In this document: positions 23,127 through 31,724 of the stretch, piece by piece
Layout: the number at the start of each line of letters is the position of its first letter
How positions within the stretch are numbered: the first letter of the stretch is position 1
Assembly (NCBI RefSeq): GCF_014897985.1
Contig: NZ_JABUZA010000043.1
Location: 1-36,341 of the forward strand
Reading direction: 5' to 3'
Source of the DNA: Halomonas colorata
Lineage (GTDB): Bacteria > Pseudomonadota > Gammaproteobacteria > Pseudomonadales > Halomonadaceae
Length of the DNA: 36,341 nucleotides
The notes under the pieces: generated by a model
What the model was told of the DNA's origin: nothing
Seen by the model: only the letters and a program-made list of their open reading frames with translations
The model's database searches: none
Program-made: the position numbers and the translations under genes

Positions 23127-24868
23127 GCTGACTCCTGGGTGGGCAGTGCCCAATACAAGGCGCCCAGCTGCTGGGCAAGGCGTGTCGCCTGGCCACGTTT
23201 TACAAATGAGTGTTCGGTATCCATCACTACACAATCGCCAAGCGTTGGCAGGTCTGCAACGGACTCGCGGGTGCGCCCGTCGGTGATCAAGTAGGTACGT
23301 ATATGTAGGCCGGGTTCGCGGCGCTGCCACTGACGAATCAACTTTCCTGCCTCCTCAACCGCTTTACGCAGCGGCGTGCCGCCCCCGCCATCGGCACTGT
23401 TCAGCGTCGCCTCTAGGCTTTTGGGCGCACGCTGGCGGGTGAGTAGCGGTGTCACCGTATTGTTGCCAAACCCCAGCACGGCCAGCTGCTCGCGAGCGCT
23501 GTACGCCTGGCGGGTCAGGCTATCCACCCAGCCCTTGGCCTGGCCCAACAGGCGCTTACCCAGCGTCGAGCCGGAGGTGTCCAGCAGTACCAGGTGCAGC
23601 ACTGGCTGCCCGGTGCGCGCTTTGCGATCACGCAACTGTCGCCAGGGCCACTGACCACGATTGGCGATCAGCGTGGCGAACCAGTCGGGGCGAGAGGTAG
23701 ACGAAGGTGGTTTATTAGCTCGCCCCTGGCCCAACTCGGTGCCCTTACGCGTACCGCCAAGTGAAAGCAGCGGCTTAGCCGCAGGCCGGTTGATGGGTGT
23801 AAGCGCAGGGAGATTCAGCAGTTGGCTATCCAGCATGTTCTGCGCGATGGGCGGCATGGCGCCCCACTGCCCCTGCTCGCCTGAATGTCCACCGGCAGAC
23901 GACTGACCGCCAGAAGGCTTTTCATTTGGCGTGGACGAAGGTGGTGGAGAAGACGGCGGCGTTGATGGTGGTGTGGAAGATTCATGCGTACGCCGATGGG
24001 CCAATACCCAGGGCTCAACGGTATCCACATCGTCCTGAATGATTGTATCGCCTCCCCGCCAAGCGGCATGGGCCTGGGCGGCGCGGTGCCAGGTAACATC
24101 GGCACGCAGGCCTTCGACGCCGGCTTCTTCACAGCGGTTGGCGATGTGTGCGTAAACCCATTCAGGTGCGCTCACGGCTGCTAGCACATCTCTCGCCTGC
24201 TCGATACGTTCACGCAGGGCTGACTGCTCAGCGGCGAAGTCGGCGATAAAGCGTTCGGGGTCGCGATCAAAAGCATCGCGCTGCTGCACGATGGCGATGC
24301 GCTCTTCGATACGGATGGAGGCCGGCTGTTCCAGGCAGAGGCCAAACCGGTCGAGCAACTGCGGGCGCAGTTCGCCTTCATCCGGGTTCATGGTGCCAAT
24401 CAGGCTAAAACGTGCCGCGTGGGAGTGACTAATACCGTCGCGTTCAACGATATTGACCCCACTTGCGGCTACATCCAGCAGCAGGTCGACTAGGGTATCG
24501 GCGAGCAGATTGACTTCATCAACGTACAAAACGCCGCCATGCGCTTTGGCCAACAGCCCTTCATGAAAGGTGGCTTCGCGCTCGTTCAATACCTTTTGAA
24601 GGTCCAGGCTGCCGGTCAGGCGATCTTCGCTGGCGCCTAGCGGCAGGGTCACAAACGGCGACTTGCCGCCCTTGTCAGATTCGGGCAGCAGTGCCGCCAA
24701 CGCGCGGGCAAGGGTTGATTTTGCGCTGCCTCGCGGGCCGCTAATCAGCACCCCGCCAATGCGCGGGTTGATCACATTTAAAAGCAGCGCTTTCTTAAGC
24801 GCTGCCTGGCCGACGACGGCGGTAAAGGGAAACTCAACCACAGGCATCACCATGGGCAGAAGGAACAT
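23123..24868 (-). CDS. Fused ChlI-ChlD type chelatase subunit (probable cobaltochelatase partner of CobN), 581 aa
   Basis: AAA+ ATPase joined to a von Willebrand A domain. Residues 11-290 form the ChlI-like half: PFTAVVGQAALKKALLLNVIN, Walker A GPRGSAKST (about 44-52), HGGVLYVDEVNLLAD (Walker B), RFSLIGTMNPDEGELRPQLLDRFGL. A Pro/Ser-rich linker (about 297-325) follows, then the vWA half with the MIDAS motif LLDTSGSTLGKR (Asp near 430), GFGNNTV, GGGGTPLRKAV and YLITDGRTRE. In Pseudomonas-type B12 operons this single protein stands where alphaproteobacteria have CobS and CobT. It is the first gene of the run and overlaps cobO by four bases. Start 24868 is uncertain: ATGs 5-7 codons later are also possible and none has a strong ribosome-binding site. 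Confidence 0.93.
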   Translation of the reverse strand: MFLLPMVMPVVEFPFTAVVGQAALKKALLLNVINPRIGGVLISGPRGSAKSTLARALAALLPESDKGGKSPFVTLPLGASEDRLTGSLDLQKVLNEREATFHEGLLAKAHGGVLYVDEVNLLADTLVDLLLDVAASGVNIVERDGISHSHAARFSLIGTMNPDEGELRPQLLDRFGLCLEQPASIRIEERIAIVQQRDAFDRDPERFIADFAAEQSALRERIEQARDVLAAVSAPEWVYAHIANRCEEAGVEGLRADVTWHRAAQAHAAWRGGDTIIQDDVDTVEPWVLAHRRTHESSTPPSTPPSSPPPSSTPNEKPSGGQSSAGGHSGEQGQWGAMPPIAQNMLDSQLLNLPALTPINRPAAKPLLSLGGTRKGTELGQGRANKPPSSTSRPDWFATLIANRGQWPWRQLRDRKARTGQPVLHLVLLDTSGSTLGKRLLGQAKGWVDSLTRQAYSAREQLAVLGFGNNTVTPLLTRQRAPKSLEATLNSADGGGGTPLRKAVEEAGKLIRQWQRREPGLHIRTYLITDGRTRESVADLPTLGDCVVMDTEHSFVKRGQATRLAQQLGALYWALPTQESA

Positions 24869-25237
24869 TAACTTGATTTAACAAGAAGATATTGAACGAT
24901 TAGCGCCAGAAATGCGCTTAAAGCACTTATTTTTCAAGCGGGTAAAACTAATACATTAAGCGACGCATGGACACTGCAAGACACGTGAAAGTTATTCATC
25001 ACTGACAAGAGAATATCGATAGAGCCAAGAGCTGATAAAATCTCTACAATAACCGCGCATTATAGAGGATGGCATCAGGGTGTAGCCACCTCCCCGCTTG
25101 AGCAAGTCATCAATCGCAAAGGTTTTTCGTGCTTTATCATCACGTCTTCGGCAGTCTGTCGAGTTTTATATCCATCGGCACCCGGAACACCATCCCATGA
25201 AGCCTTTCCCCGCTCTACCTGCTACCTCTTTTATGCT
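24869..25237. other. Divergent promoter region between the cob operon and the btuC-like gene
   Basis: About 370 bases, AT-rich on the cob side, holding the start regions of both divergent transcripts. I looked for a cobalamin riboswitch on both strands (B12 box, GCCACTG core, CCCCGC core) and did not find one. No gene is seen. Confidence 0.6.
25059..25087 (-). promoter_or_regulatory. Possible sigma-70 promoter for the cob operon
   Basis: A perfect TATAAT lies on the minus strand at 25064-25059, about 190 bases before the chelatase gene. The -35 region 16-18 bases upstream (GCTACA or GGCTAC) matches poorly, so the site would need an activator or is weak. The long leader downstream shows no recognised riboswitch. 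Confidence 0.35.
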
Positions 25238-26308
25238 ATGAAAGCGGTTACCATGCAAAGTACACAAGCGCCGCGCGCTCAGGCGCACTGGCTCTGGCTT
25301 GCCCCTTTGGTATTGCTGGTAGCGCTGCTCGCCGGTACGGCGATTGGTGAAACCTCGATTCCTGTGGATACAATTCTTAAAGTATTGGCCAATCATCTGC
25401 TGGGCGCTAACTACGCGGTTGATCGCATTGACGCGGGTATTATCTGGAACTACCGCTTAAGCCGCGCCATTATGGCTGCGTGCTGCGGCACCGCGCTGGC
25501 CCTGGCGGGTGTAGTGCTCCAGGCGTTACTGCGCAATCCCCTGGCCGACCCGTACTTGATGGGTATATCGGCAGGCGCCTCGACCGGTGCCGTGGCCGTC
25601 ACGGTGGCGGGGCTTGGCGCGGGTGCTTTAACGCTATCCGCGGGGGCATTTGCCGGTGCTGGCCTCGCGTTTGGTTTGGTGGTACTGCTTGCCCATGCAG
25701 CCAGTAGCGGTACCGGCGGCGGGCGTAGCACTCAGGCGGCCGGGGCCATTATTCTAGCGGGCATCGCAGGCTCTCAACTGTTTAACGCGCTCACCGCCTT
25801 CATCATTACCAAGTCGGCCAGTGCCGAACAAGCCCGCGGCATCATGTTTTGGCTTTTGGGCAACCTTTCTGGGGTGCGCTGGAGCGATGTGGCAATCGCC
25901 TTTCCTGCCGCCCTGGGCGGCTTGTTGATTTGCCTTTGGCACCGCCGCGCGCTGGATGCCTTTACCTTCGGCGCCGACAGCGCGGCGTCCATGGGTATCG
26001 CCGTTCGCCCAACGCGGGGGCTTTTAATTATTGCGGTAGCGCTGGTGACAGCCATTATGGTGTCGATGGTCGGCGCTATTGGCTTTGTGGGCTTGGTAAT
26101 TCCCCATGCCATGCGTTTTATCGTGGGTACCCAACATACGCGTTTGGTGCCCGCTTCGGCACTTGCTGGCGCCGTGTTTTTGATTGGCTCAGATATTCTT
26201 TCGCGCATTCTGGTGCCCGGCCAGGTACTGCCGATTGGGGTGATTACCTCGTTGATTGGCGCGCCGGCCTTTGCGTTGATTCTTGTGCGCGGCACGAGGA
26301 ACCGATGA
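25238..26308 (+). CDS. FecCD/BtuC-family ABC permease, 356 aa
   Basis: Inner-membrane permease of the iron-chelate/B12 importer family with about ten membrane helices. Family landmarks are RLSRAIMAACCGTALALAGVVLQALLRNPLADPYLMGISAGAS (split here by its conserved parts QALLRNPLADP and GISAGAS), FWLLGNLSGVRWSDV, and the C-terminal GAIGFVGLVIPHAMRFIVGTQH and ISTLIGAP-like end (TSLIGAPAFALIL). Substrate is likely a corrinoid because it begins divergently from the cob operon; a siderophore or heme substrate is not excluded. ATG 25238 is used; ATG 25253 (MQSTQAPRAQ) is equally possible. Its stop overlaps the next gene (ATGA). No binding-protein gene accompanies it. Confidence 0.9.
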   Translation: MKAVTMQSTQAPRAQAHWLWLAPLVLLVALLAGTAIGETSIPVDTILKVLANHLLGANYAVDRIDAGIIWNYRLSRAIMAACCGTALALAGVVLQALLRNPLADPYLMGISAGASTGAVAVTVAGLGAGALTLSAGAFAGAGLAFGLVVLLAHAASSGTGGGRSTQAAGAIILAGIAGSQLFNALTAFIITKSASAEQARGIMFWLLGNLSGVRWSDVAIAFPAALGGLLICLWHRRALDAFTFGADSAASMGIAVRPTRGLLIIAVALVTAIMVSMVGAIGFVGLVIPHAMRFIVGTQHTRLVPASALAGAVFLIGSDILSRILVPGQVLPIGVITSLIGAPAFALILVRGTRNR

Positions 26309-27069
26309 AATTAACTGCACAACAGCTGGGCTGGAGCGTACATGGGCGCACGCTGTTAGAAGACGTTTGTCTTGATGTAGCGCCCGGCCAGACCTTCGGC
26401 CTGATTGGCCCGAACGGCTCCGGTAAAACTACGCTATTACGCCTGTTGGCAGGTTTGAACAAACCTAAAAAGGGCCACGTTCGTATCGACGGCCAGCCCA
26501 TCGCAAAAATGCGCCAGCGACATATCGCCCAATCAGTCGCGCTGGTTGAACAGCAGGCGGAGACTACCGACAGGATTCACGTGCGCCAAGTCGTGGCATT
26601 GGGCAGAACGCCGTTCCTTTCGGCGCTTCGCCCTTGGTCAGCTCAGGATGACGCCATTGTGGATCAGGCGCTGAATGATGTGGATATGGCGCACATGGCG
26701 GACCGCCTCTGGCATACCCTTTCCGGCGGCGAGCGCCAGCGCGTGCATATTGCCCGGGCACTTGCCCAGCAACCCAAAATCCTGCTGTTGGACGAGCCCA
26801 CCAACCACCTGGATATTCGTCATCAGCTGTCGATTCTTGAGCTGGTCAGGCAGCTGCCCATCACCGTGGTAATTTCCCTGCACGACCTTAACCAGGCCAT
26901 GGAGTGCGACCGCATTGGCGTGATGGACGGTGGACGCCTGATCGCCAGCGGCCAGCCACATGACGTGCTAACCGCCCAGTGCTTACAAGAGACGTTCGGC
27001 GTGTATGCCCATGTGCTAGATGATCCAGTTGATGGCAAGCGGTTCATGCGTTTTAGAAGCGCGGTTTAA
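26305..27069 (+). CDS. BtuD/FecE-family ABC ATPase, 254 aa
   Basis: ATP-binding subunit paired with the preceding permease. Walker A is GPNGSGKTT (residues 35-43), the Q-loop region VALVEQQAETTDRIHVRQVVALGRTP, signature LSGGERQR (about 138), Walker B ILLLDEPTNHLD and the switch His in VVISLHDLNQAM. ATG 26305 is set by the ATGA overlap with the permease stop and GAGGA just upstream; the frame is open far upstream inside the permease gene but that part is a shadow. Members of this family energise uptake of B12, heme or ferric siderophores. Confidence 0.93.
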   Translation: MKLTAQQLGWSVHGRTLLEDVCLDVAPGQTFGLIGPNGSGKTTLLRLLAGLNKPKKGHVRIDGQPIAKMRQRHIAQSVALVEQQAETTDRIHVRQVVALGRTPFLSALRPWSAQDDAIVDQALNDVDMAHMADRLWHTLSGGERQRVHIARALAQQPKILLLDEPTNHLDIRHQLSILELVRQLPITVVISLHDLNQAMECDRIGVMDGGRLIASGQPHDVLTAQCLQETFGVYAHVLDDPVDGKRFMRFRSAV

Positions 27070-27149
27070 ACGCTTTTCGGCGGTGTAACGCTTTCTTTGC
27101 TAAGGTGTGGGTCCTTGTAACGAACTCTTACAATAAACAGGAACTCCAC

Positions 27150-28037
27150 ATGCGTATTTTGTTTACCGGTGGTAGCGGCAAGGCTGGCCGTCATGCGACC
27201 GCGTATTTGCGCGACCAGGGTCACAGCATCACCAATCTGGACTGGGTAGCGTCCGATGTGCCGGGCATCACCACGCTGAAGGTAGATCTGACCGACGCGG
27301 GCCAAGTGTTCAATGCGTGCCAAGCTTACGCCACTTTTGATGAGCTGGAGCCGGGCACTGGAATGCCACGCTACGACGCCATCGTTCACTTTGCCGCTAT
27401 CCCCGCCATTCTGCACCGCCCGGATAACGAAACCTACCGTATCAACACGCTAAGCACCTACCATATTCTGGATGCTGCCACCCGGCTGGGCATCCCCAAG
27501 ATAATCTTTGCCTCCAGCGAAACCACCTACGGCATCTGCTTTGCCGATGGCGAGAAGCTGCCAGACTACCTGCCTATCGATGAAGAACACCCCACTGTGC
27601 CGCAAGACAGCTACGCCATGAGCAAGGTAGTCAACGAAGTAACCGCGCGATCGTTTCAAGCGCGCTCAGGCATCGACATTTACGCCCTGCGTATCAATAA
27701 CGTGATCGAGCCTCATGAATACCGCCAGAACTTCCCAGCGTATATGGATAACCCGGCGCTGCGCCGACGCAACATCTTCGCCTATATCGATGCCCGCGAC
27801 CTGGGGCAGATGGTCGACTGCTGTCTGAAAACGGATGGTTTGGGTTACGAGGTGTTTAACGTCGCCAATGAGGATCTATCGGTAGGGCTTACCAATGCCC
27901 AGGTGATTGAGCGCTTCTATCCTGGCGTACCTGTACAGCACGCAATGGGAGAATATGAGACGTTCTACAGTATCGACAAAGCGCGGCGCCTGGTGGGTTT
28001 CGAACCGCGTCACTCTTGGCGAGCTGAGCTGGAGTAG
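27150..28037 (+). CDS. NAD(P)-dependent epimerase/dehydratase (extended SDR), 295 aa
   Basis: Cytoplasmic extended short-chain dehydrogenase. It starts MRILFTGGSGKAGRHATAYL, with the nucleotide-binding GGSGKAG loop at residues 7-13, then VKVDLTD-like (LKVDLTDAG), VHFAAIPA, FASSETTYG with the catalytic Ser and the YAMSK motif (Tyr and Lys) near residue 155. C-terminal blocks include FAYIDARDLGQMVDCCL and YEVFNVANEDLSVG. The family includes uronate dehydrogenases and UDP-sugar epimerases; the exact substrate cannot be read. ATG 27150 has AGGA seven to eight bases upstream and fits the fold; an in-frame ATG at 27105 is rejected. It stands alone, 80 bases after the ATPase gene, and has no evident link to B12. 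Confidence 0.88.
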   Translation: MRILFTGGSGKAGRHATAYLRDQGHSITNLDWVASDVPGITTLKVDLTDAGQVFNACQAYATFDELEPGTGMPRYDAIVHFAAIPAILHRPDNETYRINTLSTYHILDAATRLGIPKIIFASSETTYGICFADGEKLPDYLPIDEEHPTVPQDSYAMSKVVNEVTARSFQARSGIDIYALRINNVIEPHEYRQNFPAYMDNPALRRRNIFAYIDARDLGQMVDCCLKTDGLGYEVFNVANEDLSVGLTNAQVIERFYPGVPVQHAMGEYETFYSIDKARRLVGFEPRHSWRAELE

Positions 28038-28048
28038 TAAATCAACAC

Positions 28049-28100
28049 GTCTTACTTTCTTGTCTTACTTTCTTATCTCACTATCTCGCCTCACTATCTC
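28049..28100. repeat. Four degenerate 13-bp tandem repeats
   Basis: Two identical units GTCTTACTTTCTT (28049-28061, 28062-28074) are followed by two related units ATCTCACTATCTC and GCCTCACTATCTC (28075-28100). A second short repetitive run (CTATCTTGCTATCTATTTTG) lies at about 28199-28222, and a 7-bp stem ACTACGC/GCGTAGT lies between them (28141-28173). No coding sense. Confidence 0.7.
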
Positions 28101-28220
28101 AGAAAAGGATTCCCTGTAAGATTCCTGATCAGTGCATGAGGACTACGCGCTTGGCAATATGCCTCGTGCGTAGTGCTGCTGACTGCACCTCCGGGGCCAT
28201 CTATCTTGCTATCTATTTTG

Positions 28221-28832
28221 CTATCGTAAGAACCGCCACACCACGCTGTGTTCAGATCCCATGCTCCATAGCAGCACAACGATCGCAAGCAGCACTTCTA
28301 ATACCAGCACGCCGATGCATAGCGTCGCGGTTGACATGATAAAGCCACGCTTATGGCTGATACCCAGGAAACTGGGCGTTCCCTTGTAGAGCAGGTAAGC
28401 GCTGTAAAGTAGGCCAATCACTATGCCCAACATGCAAAACCAGAAAACCGGATAAAGCGCAAAAACACCGCTCAGAAACATCGGCGTGGCAATGTATCCC
28501 GCGAAAATAATACAGTCGCGGCGGCTAGGACGGCTCTCCAGCTTGCGGGCTAGCCAGTAAATCACATTGCCGACCAAACCAACGGCCACTAACATCAGCG
28601 CATAGAACGCAACACCTAGCGCCAGGCCATTGGTAATAGAGACCTTATAGGTATCGATACCGCCATAGGTCCAACCCAGACGGGTTGTGCCGATTAGCGC
28701 ACAGACCACAGGTATAGCCGCCAGAATAAGCACATGATGGGCATAGAGATGGCTGACGGACTCATGCTCGTCGCTGATTTTATGCCACTCTACGTCAGGA
28801 TGATGGAGGAGCCCCCAAACATGGTGGATCAT
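28221..28832 (-). CDS. Yip1-family membrane protein, 203 aa
   Basis: Inner-membrane protein of the Yip1/YIPF-like family found widely in gammaproteobacteria; function is not established. The N-terminus MIHHVWGLLHHPDVEWHKI is the usual cytoplasmic opening, then five membrane helices: about residues 30-47 (VLILAAIPVVCALIG), 70-95, 110-130 (IIFAGYIATPMFLSGVFAL), 130-150 and 165-190. ATG 28832 has GGGAGG five bases upstream. The last residues (SVVWRFLR) are short and positively charged. It is transcribed alone on the minus strand, convergent with the epimerase gene, with repeats in the gap. Confidence 0.85.
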   Translation of the reverse strand: MIHHVWGLLHHPDVEWHKISDEHESVSHLYAHHVLILAAIPVVCALIGTTRLGWTYGGIDTYKVSITNGLALGVAFYALMLVAVGLVGNVIYWLARKLESRPSRRDCIIFAGYIATPMFLSGVFALYPVFWFCMLGIVIGLLYSAYLLYKGTPSFLGISHKRGFIMSTATLCIGVLVLEVLLAIVVLLWSMGSEHSVVWRFLR

Positions 28833-29053
28833 AACGACCTCCCGCTAATGCAATGGCATTGTTATTGGGATCAGCTGTTGGGATCGGGTGTTAAAATCAG
28901 GTGATGATCAGTCGGATCGACAATCAAAGCTCAGGCCCATATTTAGTGTAGATCACAAGGCCTATTTATGGCGCATAATGGCCACTGTTCAATAAAGATA
29001 TTTACCTTCACCACTATTCCCCCTCACGCGATTAGCGACAGCGTTGATATGCT

Positions 29054-29818
29054 TTATATCGGCACAAATACCGGCGCACCATTGACCTCAACGACCGTGA
29101 GCCGCTGACGGTAGAGCGCTTCGAGCGTACCGGCGGTTAGCAGCCTTTCGCGAGGGCCCCACTTGGCCTCCCCATTAGGGTACAGAAGCAGTATCTGGTC
29201 GCACCAGCGGGCGGCTAAATTAAGATCATGCAGGCACATCACCACACTTTTGCCGCTTGCCGCCTGCTCGGCCATTAACGCCATGACGGCACTTTGGTGA
29301 TGAAGGTCCAAGTGATTGGTCGGCTCATCGGCAAGCCAGATAGCGGGAGCTTGAGTAAGAACCGTGGCCAGAGCAACGCGCTGGCGCTCGCCCCCGGAAA
29401 GCGTATTAACCAGTCGCTCGCGTAAGGGAGCGATATCTAGCCGGGCCAACGCCTGAGCTGCAAGCGCGTAGTCAGCGTTACTTTCCCGCTGCCAGGCGGA
29501 AAGAAACGGATGGCGGCCAATCAGCGCCGTTTCCATCACCGTAGCCGGAAAGCTATCCATTCGCTCCTGAAACACGACCCCTAACGTTTGCGCGACCTGG
29601 CGGCGACGTAGGCTGGCAAGCGGTGCTTCGTCAAGGTGAACGCTCCCGGAGCGTGGCGCGCGCAGCCCAGCCAGACTATGCAGTAAGGTAGTTTTACCCG
29701 CCCCGTTAGGGCCTAGCACACCCCACACCTGCCCTGGTTGAATGGTCAAATTCAGCGGTGTGCCGCCTGGGCGGTTAGGCACATCGATCACCAACTGCTG
29801 AGTGGTCAATATGCTCAT
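29054..29818 (-). CDS. btuD: Cobalamin ABC importer ATPase BtuD, 254 aa
   Basis: ATPase of the B12 importer encoded with btuB, btuF and btuC. Walker A is GPNGAGKTT (residues 36-44), followed by TLGVVFQERMDSFPATVMETALIGRHPFL, signature LSGGERQRVALA (about 139), IWLADEPTNHLDLHH (Walker B) and VVMCLHDLNLAA (switch His). The start overlaps the permease stop by one base (TAATG). It is the last gene of the operon. Substrate assignment rests on operon context with the riboswitch-led btuB. Confidence 0.92.
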   Translation of the reverse strand: MSILTTQQLVIDVPNRPGGTPLNLTIQPGQVWGVLGPNGAGKTTLLHSLAGLRAPRSGSVHLDEAPLASLRRRQVAQTLGVVFQERMDSFPATVMETALIGRHPFLSAWQRESNADYALAAQALARLDIAPLRERLVNTLSGGERQRVALATVLTQAPAIWLADEPTNHLDLHHQSAVMALMAEQAASGKSVVMCLHDLNLAARWCDQILLLYPNGEAKWGPRERLLTAGTLEALYRQRLTVVEVNGAPVFVPI

Positions 29819-30801
29819 TAGCGGCTCCGGTGGAGCAGAAATAAAAACGTGGGCACGCCCAAAAGCGCGGTAATCACCCCAACCGGCAGCTGTTCAGGGG
29901 CAATCATGGTACGCGCCAAGGTATCGGCCAACACCAGCAACGTACCGCCTGCCAGCGCGCAGGCGGGTAGAATAAGCCGCTGGTCGTTACCTAATAGCAA
30001 ACGCAGCATATGCGGCACCACGAGCCCCACAAACCCAATGCTGCCTGCGGTGGTGACCGCCGCTGCCGTCAGCAGGCTGGCAAGAACATAAATCCCCCAC
30101 TCCAGCGGGCGTACGTTAACGCCCAGCGCGGCGGCCTGGGGTGCGCCACGGGCCAGCACGTTGAGACTTCGCCCCAAAGGCACCAGCAGCAGACATACTG
30201 TCAGCAGCAGTAAAAGTGGCGGCCAAGGAGTGCGTGCATAGGAAAGATCGCCCATCAGCCAATACAGCATGCCCGGCAGACGCTCGGCAGGGCTCATCGC
30301 CAGCATCAACGTAATCACAGCCCCCCAACCTGAAGCGACTACCACCCCGGTTAACAGCAACCTTGCAGGGCTCCAGCCGCCACGGCCATGCGCTAAACCA
30401 AATACCAATAACGTTGAAAACAGCGCGCCTATAAATGCCGCCCCCGATACCAGGAAACCGCCCAGACCCACCAGCATGGCTGCCAGCGCGCCAATAGAGG
30501 CTCCGCCGGAAAGCCCCAGCACGTAAGGGTCGGCCAAAGGGTTGCGCAGCAGTACTTGCATCAGCGCCCCGGCTACCGCCAGCAAGCCGCCGACTGCAAA
30601 CGCAGAAAGCGCCCGGGGCAAACGCAACTCCCACACCAGCGTACTGGCTAAAAGCTCGCCCTGCCCCTGGGCAACTGCCCACAGTTGAGCAACTGAGAGG
30701 GAGGCGCTGCCGATACTCACGGCAAACAGCAAAGCGATTAGCGCGGCAAGGACAAGCACTCCCAAGGGCGCACTTAGGCTGCCTTGCGCTACTTTCCTCA
30801 T
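29818..30801 (-). CDS. btuC: Cobalamin ABC importer permease BtuC, 327 aa
   Basis: Ten-helix permease of the BtuC/FecCD family. Conserved segments are VWELRLPRALSAFAVGGLLAV, GALMQVLLRNPLADPYVLG, LSGGASIGALAA, LYWLMGDLSYARTPWPPL, and SIGFVGLVVPHMLRLLLG with the coupling-helix region DTLARTMIAPEQLPVGVITALLG. It follows btuF with a one-base overlap (TAATG) and is followed by btuD in the same way, so the three are translated together. Confidence 0.93.
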   Translation of the reverse strand: MRKVAQGSLSAPLGVLVLAALIALLFAVSIGSASLSVAQLWAVAQGQGELLASTLVWELRLPRALSAFAVGGLLAVAGALMQVLLRNPLADPYVLGLSGGASIGALAAMLVGLGGFLVSGAAFIGALFSTLLVFGLAHGRGGWSPARLLLTGVVVASGWGAVITLMLAMSPAERLPGMLYWLMGDLSYARTPWPPLLLLLTVCLLLVPLGRSLNVLARGAPQAAALGVNVRPLEWGIYVLASLLTAAAVTTAGSIGFVGLVVPHMLRLLLGNDQRLILPACALAGGTLLVLADTLARTMIAPEQLPVGVITALLGVPTFLFLLHRSR

Positions 30802-31724
30802 TACCGCGCCCCACGCATTCGGCGAACGCTATCCAGCTGGTCACACAGAATTTTGGCACCTTGTACCATGCGCGGCGTCGGGCGCTGAATAAGCGAAGGC
30901 GGTACAAAGAACAGATGGTTATTGACCACCGCCGTAAGGTACGGATACTGCTCCCAGTGGGCTAGCCAGTGGCGGTTTTCTTCACCCATTCCACCGGCCA
31001 CGATAGCTTCAGGATTGGCTGCCAGCACGGCCTCATCATCAAGGCGTGGAACTAAACGTGACTGTTCTCCCACCACGTTAAACCCGCCGCACAGCTGAAT
31101 GACCTGGCCAATAAGATGCTGGTCATTAACGCTCATAACCGGCTCGTCCCACACCTGGTAAAACGTACTGACCGGCTCACGGTGTTCATATTGATTTTCA
31201 AGCGCTACCATCTGGCGCCGAAAACCATCAGCGACACTTTGCCCGGCGGCTTCGGTACCGGCCAACCGCGCGATGCGCTCAATCGTGCTGGCCACGCCCT
31301 CAATTGTGCGGGGCTCAATATAAAAGACCGATAGGCCTAACGCTTCCAGCGTTTCCAACTGCTCGGCTGGATTGCCCGTGACCCAGCCAACGACCAGGTC
31401 AGGGGCAAGGCTTACCAGCGCCTCAAGATCAATACGGGTATGGCTGCCCACTGAGGCAACCTGCTTTGCCTCGGGCGGATAATCGCTAAAGGAGACCACC
31501 GCCACCACCTGTTCACCCGCACCGGCGGCGTAGGTAAGCTCAGTGGCGCCAGGCGACAGCGTGGCGATGCGCCGGGCAGGATTGTACAGGCAGACTTCGC
31601 GGTCGCGATCATCCACCACGCAGCGCGCATGGTGATTCGCTTGCGCCATACCCACAGGCATTACTAGCACGAGGGCCAGCGCCGTTCGCGCCAATTTATG
31701 CACTTTATTGACCAAAATGAACAC
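30801..31724 (-). CDS. btuF: Periplasmic cobalamin-binding protein BtuF, 307 aa
   Basis: Binding protein that passes B12 to BtuCD. The signal peptide (KLARTALALVLVMPVGMAQA) precedes a helical-backbone binding protein: RRIATLSPGATELTYAAGAGEQVVAVVSFSDYPPEAKQVASVGSHTRID, LVSLAPDLVVGWVTGNPAEQLETLEALGLSVFYIEP, and YQVWDEPVMSVNDQHLIGQVIQLCGG. These blocks are characteristic of BtuF. The first codon here is GTG at 31724, which overlaps btuB by 20 bases; later GTG or TTG starts are possible and no clear ribosome-binding site decides between them. The C-terminus is followed by btuC with a one-base overlap. Confidence 0.92.
   Translation of the reverse strand: MFILVNKVHKLARTALALVLVMPVGMAQANHHARCVVDDRDREVCLYNPARRIATLSPGATELTYAAGAGEQVVAVVSFSDYPPEAKQVASVGSHTRIDLEALVSLAPDLVVGWVTGNPAEQLETLEALGLSVFYIEPRTIEGVASTIERIARLAGTEAAGQSVADGFRRQMVALENQYEHREPVSTFYQVWDEPVMSVNDQHLIGQVIQLCGGFNVVGEQSRLVPRLDDEAVLAANPEAIVAGGMGEENRHWLAHWEQYPYLTAVVNNHLFFVPPSLIQRPTPRMVQGAKILCDQLDSVRRMRGAR

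Noticed and set aside
24869..25237. Cobalamin riboswitch before the cob operon or the btuC-like gene
   Set aside because: A GCCAC string at 25084 attracted attention, but the B12 box and the CCCCGC core are missing on both strands.
25849..26304. N-terminal extension of the BtuD-like ATPase inside the permease gene
   Set aside because: The extension overlaps the permease in another frame and has no family resemblance; the ATPase domain starts normally at 26305.
30116..30907. A 263-residue alternative frame within the btuC/btuF genes
   Set aside because: It overlaps two well-identified genes in a different frame and reads as an Arg/Gly/Ala-rich shadow.
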